Shown here piece by piece: positions 34,928 through 43,400 of a stretch of 64,000 bases of DNA. Position 1 is the stretch's first letter. The number at the start of each line of letters is the position of its first letter. This stretch comes from Streptomyces olivoverticillatus (GTDB lineage Bacteria > Actinomycetota > Actinomycetes > Streptomycetales > Streptomycetaceae), in the NCBI RefSeq assembly GCF_014203555.1, contig NZ_JACHJH010000002.1:1-64000 (forward strand), read 5' to 3'. A model generated the notes under the pieces. The model had not been told where the DNA came from and searched no databases. It worked only from the letters and a program-made list of their open reading frames with translations. The position numbers were made by a program, and so were the translations under genes.

Positions 34928-36502
34928 ATGGCACGTACGGCGCTGCACACTGCGCTGACCAAGCGCCACGCCCACGCGACCGGGCGCGCGGAGGCGGGGG
35001 CTGAGGCGGAGGCGCCTCCGTCCGCCGAGAGAGGCAGCCGGCGCGCGGCCGTTGCCGCTGCTGCCGTTCCCGCGGTCGTCATGCTCGTCCTCGGGCTCTG
35101 GGGAATCGACCGGGGCACGATGTGGCGGGACGAAGGGGCCACCTTCCAGGTGGCGCAGCGGTCCCTGCCGGAGATCGGGCATCTGCTCGGCAGCATCGAC
35201 GCCGTCCACGGGCTGTACTACCTGCTGATGCACGCCGTCCTGGCGTTGCACGCAGACGAGGTGACGCTGCGTCTGCCATCGGCCGTGGCCGCGGCGGTCA
35301 CGGCGGGGCTGGTGGGCGCGATCGGCTGTCGGCTGGCCCGCCCGAGGGTGGGGCTGTGGGCCGGGCTGCTCTACGCGGCCACCCCGTTCGTCAGCCACTA
35401 TGCGCAGGAGGGGCGCTCGTACGCCCTGGTGGCGGCCGGGGCGGCGCTGGCCACCTGGCAGTTGTCGCGGGCGGTGGAGCGCGGCTCGTGGCGGCGGTGG
35501 GCCGGGTACGGTGCGGTGGTCGCGGTCACGGCGCTGCTGCACGAGTTCGCCATCCTGCTGCTCGCCGCGCACGGTGTGACGCTGCTGGTGTCCCGGGTGC
35601 CGTGGCGGATATGGCGGGGCTGGGGGTGCGCGGCGGTGGTCGCGTGCGCGGTGCTGGTGCCGCTGGTGGTGCTCTCGCAGCGGCAGAGTGACCAGGTGTC
35701 CTGGATTCCGACGCCCGGTTACCCTCAGGCCAAGGCCTTGGGGGAGGCGTTCGCGGGGCCGGGCGAGCCCGTGCTGGCGGTCACCCTCCTGTTGGCGGGG
35801 GTCGCGCTGGTCGCTCCGCTGCCGCGTGCTCGTGCCGGGTCGCTGCGGCTGCCCGCGGTCGCCCTGCCGCTGGCTCTCGTGCCGCCCGTGCTGCTCTATG
35901 CGGCCTCGCAGCGCCAGCCGCTCTTCCTCGACCGGTATCTGCTGTTCTGCCTGGCCGGGGTGCCGCTGCTCGCCGCCGCCGGGGCCGAGCGGCTGCTGGG
36001 GGTGCTGCCGTGGCGGGGGTGGGTGACGGCGGCCGGGGTCGTCGCCGTCGCGGCGGGGTTCGTGTGCCGGATCCCTTACCAGGAGCGCGAACGGCTGCCG
36101 AGCAGCCGGGGCGACGAGCCCGCGCGGGTCGCCTCGGTGGTGGGCCGGCTGGCCGGGCCGGGCGATGCGGTGCTCTTCCTTCCGCTCTACGAGCGCCGGA
36201 TATCCCTCTTCTACCCGGAGGATTTCGACGGCCTGCGCGATCTCACCCTCAAGCGGTCGCCCGCGGCCTCCGGCACCCTCTTCGGCGAGGAGGTCACGGC
36301 CGGTGAACTGCGGGCCCGGCTGGCCGCGCTCTCCCCGCGCGAGCGGTTGTGGGTGGTGTGGGACACGAACACCGTGGGCACCCGCTGGTTCCGCGCACAG
36401 CGCGCCGAGGCGGCCAAGACCCGGGTGCTGGACGCCCTCTACCGCGAAGGGCCGACGGTGTTCGTCCACGGCGGCGCGGTGTCGCAGTACATACGCCGCT
36501 GA
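34928..36502 (+). CDS. GT39/ArnT-like membrane glycosyltransferase
   Basis: A 524-residue membrane protein with a basic cytoplasmic tail (about 1-38) and roughly eleven hydrophobic segments. The first outer loop carries GTMWRDEGATFQVAQRSLPEIGHLL and, after it, DAVHGLYYLLMHAVL; the RDE/acidic residues and the HxxYY helix are typical of GT39/GT83-type GT-C enzymes that use polyprenyl-phosphate sugars. A C-terminal soluble outer domain (about 415-524) follows. The ATG at 34928 follows a G-rich stretch. The last 16 nt, including the stop codon, are tandemly duplicated. Substrate unknown, but it fits the polyprenol-mannose supply upstream. Confidence 0.82.
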   Translation: MARTALHTALTKRHAHATGRAEAGAEAEAPPSAERGSRRAAVAAAAVPAVVMLVLGLWGIDRGTMWRDEGATFQVAQRSLPEIGHLLGSIDAVHGLYYLLMHAVLALHADEVTLRLPSAVAAAVTAGLVGAIGCRLARPRVGLWAGLLYAATPFVSHYAQEGRSYALVAAGAALATWQLSRAVERGSWRRWAGYGAVVAVTALLHEFAILLLAAHGVTLLVSRVPWRIWRGWGCAAVVACAVLVPLVVLSQRQSDQVSWIPTPGYPQAKALGEAFAGPGEPVLAVTLLLAGVALVAPLPRARAGSLRLPAVALPLALVPPVLLYAASQRQPLFLDRYLLFCLAGVPLLAAAGAERLLGVLPWRGWVTAAGVVAVAAGFVCRIPYQERERLPSSRGDEPARVASVVGRLAGPGDAVLFLPLYERRISLFYPEDFDGLRDLTLKRSPAASGTLFGEEVTAGELRARLAALSPRERLWVVWDTNTVGTRWFRAQRAEAAKTRVLDALYREGPTVFVHGGAVSQYIRR

Positions 36503-36522
36503 ACGTACATACGCCGCTGAGC
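36487..36522 (+). repeat. 18-bp tandem duplication spanning a stop codon
   Basis: GTACATACGCCGCTGAAC (36487-36504) and GTACATACGCCGCTGAGC (36505-36522) differ at one base. The first copy contains the last codons and TGA of the glycosyltransferase gene. Confidence 0.9.
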
Positions 36523-36534
36523 GCGGTCACCGGG

Positions 36535-37416
36535 CTATTTGACCGCGCCCGCCATCACCCCGCTGACGAACTGCCGCTGGAAGGCGAAGAACACGGCCAG
36601 CGGCACGATCATGGAGAGGAAGGCGCCCGAGGCGAGGATGTCGACGTTGTCGCCGAACTGCCGCACCTGCTGCTGGAGCGCCACCGTGATCGGCGGGTTG
36701 CCGCTGTCGGCGAAGATCAGTGCGACGAGCATGTCGTTCCACACCCACAGGAACTGGAAGATCCCGAGCGAGGCGATGGCGGGACCGCCGAGCGGCAGGA
36801 CCACACGGGTGAAGAGCCGGAGCTCGCCCGCCCCGTCCAGACGGGCTGCCTCCAGCAGTTCGCGCGGGATCTCCGCGAAGAAGTTGCGCAGGAGGAAGAC
36901 CGCGAAGGGCAGGCCGAAGGCGGTGTGGAAGAGGACGACGCCGATCGTGGTCTCGAAGATGCCCAGGGCGTTGAAGAGCTTGGCGACCGGGATGAGGGCG
37001 ACCTGTACGGGCACCACGAGCAGCCCCACGACGACCATGAACCACCAGTCGCGACCGGGGAAGTCCAGCCAGGCGAAGGCGTATCCGGCGAGGGCGCCGA
37101 TCAGGATGACGAGCGCGGTTGCGGGCACGGTGATCAGAGCGGTGGTGAGGAGGGAGTGGGTCACCTTGTCGTTGGCGAACAAGGTGCTGTAGCTGGAGGT
37201 GGTCAGCTGGGCGGGGTGGCTGAAGACCTGCCACCAGCCGGAGGCCGCGATATCGGACTTGTCGCGGAGCGAGGAGAGCAGCAGCCCGGCGGTCGGCATC
37301 AGCCAGAGCAGTCCGACGACGACGAGGAAGAGGCGTACCAGCCCGCCGCCGAGCCGGCCGGCGATCCGTGCGGACAGCGATTGCCGGGCCCGTACGCCCT
37401 GGTCCACGGCGGTCAT
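36535..37416 (-). CDS. Sugar ABC transporter permease, CUT1 (MalG/AglG-type)
   Basis: A 293-residue inner-membrane permease with six membrane helices. The EAA loop is EIPRELLEAARLDGAGELRLF (about 195-214), which contacts the ATPase, and the C-terminus ends QFVSGVMAGAVK, the ending typical of MalG-type subunits. The start at 37416 overlaps the stop of the upstream permease (ATGA), with GGGAGGG as ribosome site. No ATPase gene lies nearby; in Streptomyces the shared MsiK ATPase usually energises such CUT1 importers. Confidence 0.93.
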   Translation of the reverse strand: MTAVDQGVRARQSLSARIAGRLGGGLVRLFLVVVGLLWLMPTAGLLLSSLRDKSDIAASGWWQVFSHPAQLTTSSYSTLFANDKVTHSLLTTALITVPATALVILIGALAGYAFAWLDFPGRDWWFMVVVGLLVVPVQVALIPVAKLFNALGIFETTIGVVLFHTAFGLPFAVFLLRNFFAEIPRELLEAARLDGAGELRLFTRVVLPLGGPAIASLGIFQFLWVWNDMLVALIFADSGNPPITVALQQQVRQFGDNVDILASGAFLSMIVPLAVFFAFQRQFVSGVMAGAVK

Positions 37417-38756
37417 CGCCGGCCCTCCCTTTCCTTGCGGATCCGGCGGATGTTCACGAACACCACCGGCAGCACGAGCAGCAGCAGGAAGACGGCGATG
37501 GCGCTGCCCACGCCCTGGTTGACGTCGGTACCGAAGGACGACTGGTAGAGCTGGAGAGCGAGGACGTTGGCGTTGTGGAGGCTGGAGCCGGGGGCGATGA
37601 TGTAGACGAGGTCGAAGATCTTCAGCACGTTGATCATGAGCGTGACCACGACGACCGCGAGGACGGGGGCCAGCAGCGGCACCGTCACCCGGCGGAAGAC
37701 CTGCCACTCGTTCGCGCCGTCGACACGGGCCGCCTCCAGCAGCTCGCGCGGCACGCCTGCCAGGCCGGCCGCGATCAGCACCATGGCGAAGCCCGCCCAC
37801 ATCCAGATGTACGCGCCGATGATGGAGGGGGTCACCAGGGCCGGGCCGAGCCACTCGACGCCGTTGTAGACGGAGGCGAAGTTCGAGGCGGGAAGGCGCA
37901 GCCGGGCGCCGTCGGCCGCGGACGGCAGGGTGAAGGTGCCGTCGGAGTCCGAGGTGGCCGAGGCGACGGTCCGGCCGTCCTTCACCGCTTCGATCTTCAC
38001 GCCCGCCAGGGCCCTCTCCCCCGCGTCGATCTTGCCGGCTGTCCCGCCGCCACCCCGGGTGAAGTCCATCCACACCGTGCCGGTGACCTTTCCGGCCACC
38101 TCGCGGGCGGGGATCGCCTCCTTCGCGCCCGCGACGTCCTCGGGCTTGACGGCCACCAGCGGCAGCGCCACCGGGCTGCCCGCCCGTACCGCCGACTTGG
38201 TGGCGAACGAGCCGCCGTCGGCGGCCGCGAGGTCACCGGTCGGGCGGGGGTGCGCGCCGGGGAAGGGCGCGGGCTGCGCGAAGGTGTCGTGGATGCCCAC
38301 CCACACGGCGTTGGCGACGCCGCGGTCCGGGTTCTGCTCGTACACCAGCCGGAAGATGATGCCCGCGGCGAGCATGGAGATCGCCATCGGCATGAAGACG
38401 ACGAGCTTGAAGGCGGTGCCCCAGCACACCCGTTCGGTCAGCACCGCGAAGATCAGGCCGAGTGCGGTGGCGAGCGCGGGGGCGACGATCACCCAGATGA
38501 CGTTGTTCTTCAGGGCGGTGCGGATGCGGTCGTCGGTGAAGACCTCGTGGTAGTTGTCGAGGCCGGCGAAGCCGTTGCCGGAGGCGTCGAAGAGGCTGCG
38601 GTAGACGGAGTAGCCGATGGGGTAGACGACCAGGGCCCCGAGCAGGAGGAGCGCGGGCAGCAGGAAGCAGGCGGCCACCCAGGGCCGGGTGCCGAGCACG
38701 CCCTTGCGCTTGGCCCGGGGGGCGGCCGGCGGAGGGGGAGCGGTGGCGGTGGTCAC
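37413..38756 (-). CDS. Sugar ABC transporter permease, CUT1 (MalF/AglF-type) with inserted outer domain
   Basis: A 447-residue permease; usual family length is about 300. Helices 1-3 lie in residues 25-137. Residues about 140-305 form a large extracytoplasmic insertion, and helices 4-6 follow with the EAA loop GVPRELLEAARVDGANEWQVF (338-357). The insertion includes KVTGTVWMDFTRG ... LAGVKIEAVKDGRTVASATS then DSDGTFTLP, a pattern like carboxypeptidase-regulatory/SdrD-B Ig-like beta domains. Its position matches the P2 loop of E. coli MalF, but the sequence appears unrelated. It may contact the binding protein. Sugar unknown. Confidence 0.92.
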   Translation of the reverse strand: MTTATAPPPPAAPRAKRKGVLGTRPWVAACFLLPALLLLGALVVYPIGYSVYRSLFDASGNGFAGLDNYHEVFTDDRIRTALKNNVIWVIVAPALATALGLIFAVLTERVCWGTAFKLVVFMPMAISMLAAGIIFRLVYEQNPDRGVANAVWVGIHDTFAQPAPFPGAHPRPTGDLAAADGGSFATKSAVRAGSPVALPLVAVKPEDVAGAKEAIPAREVAGKVTGTVWMDFTRGGGGTAGKIDAGERALAGVKIEAVKDGRTVASATSDSDGTFTLPSAADGARLRLPASNFASVYNGVEWLGPALVTPSIIGAYIWMWAGFAMVLIAAGLAGVPRELLEAARVDGANEWQVFRRVTVPLLAPVLAVVVVTLMINVLKIFDLVYIIAPGSSLHNANVLALQLYQSSFGTDVNQGVGSAIAVFLLLLVLPVVFVNIRRIRKEREGRR

Positions 38757-38774
38757 GGTGCCGGCCCCGTCCCG

Positions 38775-40154
38775 TCAGCTCTTGAACGCTTTGGCCGCGT
38801 CGGACTCCAGCTGTTGCTGGGTGCCCGCCACGTCGCCGGGGTTGCGCAGGAAGTCCTGCAAGTCCTTCCACTCGCCCTGCCCCGGCTTGGCGCCGAACGC
38901 GGCGGGTGCCTGGTCGGACATGTCGAAGCGGAAGTCGTCGCCCGCCGCGACCACGGCCTTGGCGATGGACCGCAGGGAGTCGTCGGGGTAGGCGGCCGGG
39001 TCGAGGTTCTTGTTGGCCGAGACGAAGCCGCCCTGCCGGGCCCACACCTGCGCGGCGTCGGACGATGCCAGGAAGGTGAGCAGTGCCTGCGCGGCCTGGC
39101 CGTCCTTGAGCGCCACGCCCACGTCGCCGCCCGTCACCACGGGCGAGCCGGCCCCCACCGCAGGGAAGGGGAACACCTTCGCGTCCGTGCCGATCTCCGC
39201 CTTGGTCCCGGTGATGTTGGCGGCTGCGAAGTCGCCCTCGAAGACCATGGCGGCCTTCGCCTTCTGGCCACCCGAGAAGGTCTGGGTGACGGAAGTGGGG
39301 AACTGGGTCTGCAGTGCACCGTCGTTGCCGCCCGCCAGCAGCTCCTTCTTGCCGAAGAGCTGGCCGAGCGCCGTCAGGGCGTCCTTGACGGACGGGTCCG
39401 TCCATTTGATCTTGTGCTGGGTCAGCTGGTCGTACTTGTCGCGGCCCGCCTGGGAAAGGTAGATGTTCTCGAACCAGTCGGTGAGCGTCCAGCCGTCCGC
39501 GCCGCCGACCGAGACGGGGGAGACGCCGTAGTCGGCGATCGCCTGCGCCGTGCGCAGGAACTCGGGCCAGGTCTTGGGCTCCTTGACCCCCGCCGCCTCG
39601 AAGACCTTGGTGTTGTACCAGATCAGGGACTTGTTGCTGGCCTTGAAATAGACCCCGTACTGCTTGCCCTCGTACGAGCCGAGATCCTGCCAGCCCTTGG
39701 CGAAGTTCTTGTTCAGCTGGGCTGTGACATCACTGCTCAGCGGCTTGAGCCAGCCCTTCTGGGCGAACTCGCGCAGCGCGCCGGGCTGCTGCAGCATGGC
39801 GACGTCCGGCGGGTTGCCGCCCGCGACCTTCGATCCGACGAAGGCGGACATGTCGTCGCCGCTGGGCACGTAGGAGACCTCGGCGCCGGTGCGCTTGGCG
39901 AACTCGTCGAGGACCTTGGTGAAGCTCTTCTGCTCGGCGCCCGTCCAGACGGCCGTCACCTTGAGCTTCTGGCCGTTGAGCTTGGGGAGTTGGACGGTGT
40001 GGGTGATGACGTCGGAGTTGCCGGGGGCGGGCTTGGAGCTCTTGGCGTCGCTGCTCCCCTTGTCGTCGCTGCTGTCGCTGCTGCAAGCGGCGGCGGACAG
40101 GGCCAGGAGCCCCGCGGTGGCCAGTGCGAGTGTGCTGCGCGTTGCTATGTGCAT
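38775..40154 (-). CDS. Sugar-binding lipoprotein of ABC importer (AglE-like)
   Basis: A 459-residue secreted solute-binding protein. The signal peptide has the lipobox SAAAC with C24 lipidated, followed by a Ser/Asp/Lys-rich linker to about residue 48. The family-1 binding fold follows, with KVTAVWTGAEQKSFTKVLDEF and PDVAMLQQPGALREFAQKGWL (about 100-120), KQYGVYFKASNKSLIWYNTK and MVFEGDFAAANITG. The resemblance is to alpha-glucoside-binding AglE proteins, but specificity is not proven. ATG 40154 follows GGGAGGTACCGCA. It is the first gene of the three-gene importer operon. Confidence 0.92.
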   Translation of the reverse strand: MHIATRSTLALATAGLLALSAAACSSDSSDDKGSSDAKSSKPAPGNSDVITHTVQLPKLNGQKLKVTAVWTGAEQKSFTKVLDEFAKRTGAEVSYVPSGDDMSAFVGSKVAGGNPPDVAMLQQPGALREFAQKGWLKPLSSDVTAQLNKNFAKGWQDLGSYEGKQYGVYFKASNKSLIWYNTKVFEAAGVKEPKTWPEFLRTAQAIADYGVSPVSVGGADGWTLTDWFENIYLSQAGRDKYDQLTQHKIKWTDPSVKDALTALGQLFGKKELLAGGNDGALQTQFPTSVTQTFSGGQKAKAAMVFEGDFAAANITGTKAEIGTDAKVFPFPAVGAGSPVVTGGDVGVALKDGQAAQALLTFLASSDAAQVWARQGGFVSANKNLDPAAYPDDSLRSIAKAVVAAGDDFRFDMSDQAPAAFGAKPGQGEWKDLQDFLRNPGDVAGTQQQLESDAAKAFKS

Positions 40155-40258
40155 TGCGGTACCTCCCGTGCCCGGTCCCCGTCGCACGGCCCGGCGCACG
40201 CGCCGCTCATCCGCTCCGGCGCCTGCTCCGCCCGCGCTCCCGTGCGACAGTCCTACGC

Positions 40259-40335
40259 CCGGTGACGGGTGGCCGCAATACCGTCTCCGGCGTCAAGTCG
40301 GTGATCGTGACCGGGATGTGATGCGGTGTCACACC
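40259..40335 (-). promoter_or_regulatory. Candidate operators upstream of the sugar importer operon
   Basis: Two inverted repeats lie 105-180 bp before the binding-protein start. CCGGTGACGG (40259-40268) faces CCGTCTCCGG (40281-40290) with one mismatch, and GGTGTCACACC (40325-40335) is a perfect 11-bp palindrome. On the minus strand TTGACG (reverse of 40290-40295) sits between them and could be a -35. A sugar-responsive LacI- or ROK-type repressor is the usual partner of such importers, but no regulator gene is adjacent. Confidence 0.35.
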
Positions 40336-40359
40336 CACTGCGTTTGTTGTGACAGGAGA

Positions 40360-40377
40360 CCGCTCCAACAGGAGCGG
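40360..40377. terminator. Hairpin after the FHA-FtsK gene
   Basis: CCGCTCC-AACA-GGAGCGG forms a perfect 7-bp stem 18 bp beyond the FHA-FtsK stop codon (minus strand). Confidence 0.55.
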
Positions 40378-40406
40378 CTTACAGCAGGGGCGGCTTACAG
40401 CAGGGG
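40375..40406 (-). repeat. Perfect 16-bp tandem duplication spanning a stop codon
   Basis: CGGCTTACAGCAGGGG occurs at 40375-40390 and again at 40391-40406. TTA in each copy is the TAA stop of the leftward FHA-FtsK gene; the copy at 40395-40397 is the one used. Confidence 0.9.
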
Positions 40407-43400
40407 CGGTGCCGCTTCTGCGCCTGCCGACTGGGAGGCGCGCTGGAGGGCGCTGGCCAGGAGGGCCAGGTCCGTCGGGCCGTTGCCCAGCTCGCGGAGG
40501 GGGCGGCGGGTGGGCGGGTCGCCCATGCGGGTCCAGTCCAGGGGGACCACCGTCGGACGGAGCGTCGCCGTGCGGGGGATGCGGCCCGTCACCCGGCCCG
40601 CCTGGAAGGGCGTCGTAGCCCCGTCGTCCGGGCGCTGCAGCCGCCCCCGCCCTGGTGCCGGTTCGCCGTCGGCGCCCGAGGCGCCGGCGTCCGTGGACGG
40701 CGGCGCGATCTCCAAGGCGGCCCGCAGCCCGGCCCGTTCGACGGCCGCCGTATCGGCCGTACGGTCCGGGCGGCCGGACGCGGCGATGAGGTGGACGCCG
40801 AGCCGCTCGCCGTCCCGGGCCACGGCTTCCAGCGCACGGACCACCGAACCGGCCGCCGGCCGGCCCGTACTGCCCAGTGCGGGGGCGACGAGCGCGTCGA
40901 AGTCGTCGACGAGCACGACCAGGCGGGGCAGCGCCGTCTCGGCCGTACGCGTCGCTCCGCCGCGCTGCGTGCGCAGCTTGAGCGTGCCGCTGGGCGCCGG
41001 ATCGAGGTCGCCGCCTGCGGGCTCGGCGGGGCGGCGGGGGCCGACGACGTTCGGTGGGGCGGCCGGGCCGGCCGGGCCGTGCCGGTCGTGCCAGGCGGTG
41101 AAGTCGAGCGTGCCGAGCAGTTCGGCGCGGCGCTTGAGTTCGGAGGTCAGCGCCTGCGCGAACTCCCGCATCCGCACCGGGTCGGCCGCGGCCAGATACG
41201 TCGACACGTGCGGCAGGTCCGTGCACACCCGCAGCCCCTCGCCGCGCTCGGCCGCCGCGCCGTCGACCAGGACCAGCGAGAGCCGGTCGGGCCGGTCGGC
41301 AGCCGCCAGGGAAGCGGCCAGAGAGCGCAACAGCTCCGTCTTGCCGGTGCCGGGACCGCCCTCCACCAGCAAGTGCGGCCCGTCCGCCGCCAGGTCGACC
41401 GCCAGCGGCCCGTGCGGCCCCGCGCCCAGCACCGCGACGGCGCGGCCGCCCGGCCGGGCGCCCCGGTCCATGGCGGCCGCCCAGCGGGCGGTCAGCGAGG
41501 CGGGCGTGGCCCGGGCCAGCCCCAGTTCGTCGAGGAGCCGCGCGGTGCGCGGCAGGGCGGCGGCGATCCGGGTGTGCGGCCCCTGCGCGCCCGCGGCGTC
41601 CGCCATGCGCAGGGGCGCCAGCGCCCGCGCGAACCGTTCGGCCCACGCCTCCGACACGGCGTCGAGCGCGCCGATCACGGCGGGCACGGCCGGCCCGTAC
41701 GGACCGGAAACCGGCGCCGGCGTGCGGTGGACGACCTGCACCACCGTGGCCACGTCCCCGCTGAGCAGCGCCACCGCCCCGCAGTGCGGGAAGGCGGGGG
41801 AGGCCGCCTGGGCCGTCGCCAGCGTGGCGGAGACGGGCGAGGCCGGTGTGGTGGCCGGGGCCTCCGCCAGGCACAGCAGATGGATGCCGGCCGCCGGGCC
41901 GCTCACGGCGAGCCGCGCGACGGTCTCGCGCAGCGCACTCGAACCGGGGTCGCCGTCCACAATCACCACCGTGTACGGCCCCTGGTGGCGGGCCGCCGTG
42001 GCCGCGACCGCCTCCGGGGCGGCGGTGGGCCAGCCGGGGCCCAACGGGCCGTCGTCGAGGCGGCGTACGAGCTCGGCGGTACGGGCCTCCGCCTGCTCGC
42101 GGTCGTAGGCCAGCAGCAGCCGGCAGCCCTGTCCGTGCGCGGGCCGCAGCTGGGGCAGCCAGCCCAGCCAGGACCACTCCGCCAGCCGCTCCTCGATCGG
42201 GCGCGAGCGGTCCGCGCTGATCAGCACGTACTCGAGCGTGGCGGGCGGGTGCAGCGCCGCCAGCTGTGCAAGGACGGAGCGGGTCAGTCCGGACAGTCGC
42301 GGCCGCGGCCCGGCCAGGCCCAGCGAACCGGCTTCGCGCAGCCCGACGGTCACGGGCACGGCGGTCAGCTGTCCGCGGTCGGTGGTGCCGAGCCGGACGG
42401 TCAGCAGGTCGGGGTGGTCCGGCCCGCGCTCCCACAGCCGCGGGCCCGGCCCGAGGGCGGTCAGCAGCACGGTGGCGGGGTCGGGCCAGCGCTCGCGCAT
42501 GGCGGCGGCGGTGGTGTACGGGTTTTCGGCCTCGCCCGGCGCGGCGTCCCCGTCGCCCGGCATGCCGTCGGGTCCCGTGCCACGCTGCCCGCCGAGTCCT
42601 CCGGCGAGGCGGCGCGCCCAGGCCCCTATGCCGCGGTTGCGCTGGCGCTTGGCCTCGGGGGCGGGTGCGGCTTCCTCGACGCCCTGCGCCAGGGGGGTGC
42701 CGCGGCCGCCGCGGGTGAGGTGGCCGGCCGGTTCGGAGCCGCCGTCGAAGTACGCGGTCCCGGTGCCGCCGCCGGTGGGCCCGGCGGGGCTGGTGCCGTA
42801 TCCCGCGGCGGGGTAGGCGGTGATCCCGGCGGGGGCGGCGAAGACGCCTGTTCCGGCTGCCCCGGTGGTCCGCCCGGCAGGTCCGCCCGCGCCGTCGGCT
42901 GCCGCCGGGGCGCCGTATGTGCCCAGGGGGCCACCGGTGCCGAGCCCGGAAGTCGTGCCGCCGGAGGGCGCGCCCGGCCCGTGATGTGCGGTCCCGCTTG
43001 CCGCACCGGCGCCGAAGCGGGCGGCCGTGCCCTGGACTTCGTCCGGCCCCGCGTACTGCCCGGGGAGCGTGATCCCCTGCGCACGGTCGGCGTCTCCTCC
43101 GTACTGCCCGGGGAGCCCGCGGCTCGGGTACGCGCCTGCGCCATCGCGAGGCGCGCCGCTCGGATTCACGCCGCTGTCGGCGTACCGGCCCGAGCCAGGA
43201 GCACCCCAGCCCCCCGCCTCGCCTGCGCCGGAAGCCATGCCAGCAGCCGCACCAGAAGCCGGCAGCCCCCCACCACCCCCCGGCGTCACCCGCACATGCC
43301 CCTCCCCGTCCGGTGCCACCGGCACCGCCGTGCGCGAGCGGGCGTCCGTCGCGTCGTGGAGGGAGAGCGTGGATTCGCCCAGGCGAATCAGCGCGCCGGA

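Noticed and set aside
37413..38756. Fusion or frameshift artefact in the sugar permease
   Set aside because: The frame is intact, and both halves keep the right helices and EAA loop; the extra domain is a true insertion.
36487..40406. The importer operon as an insertion sequence or transposon
   Set aside because: There is no transposase and no terminal inverted repeat, and the two flanking short duplications have different sequences, so they are not a target-site duplication of one event.
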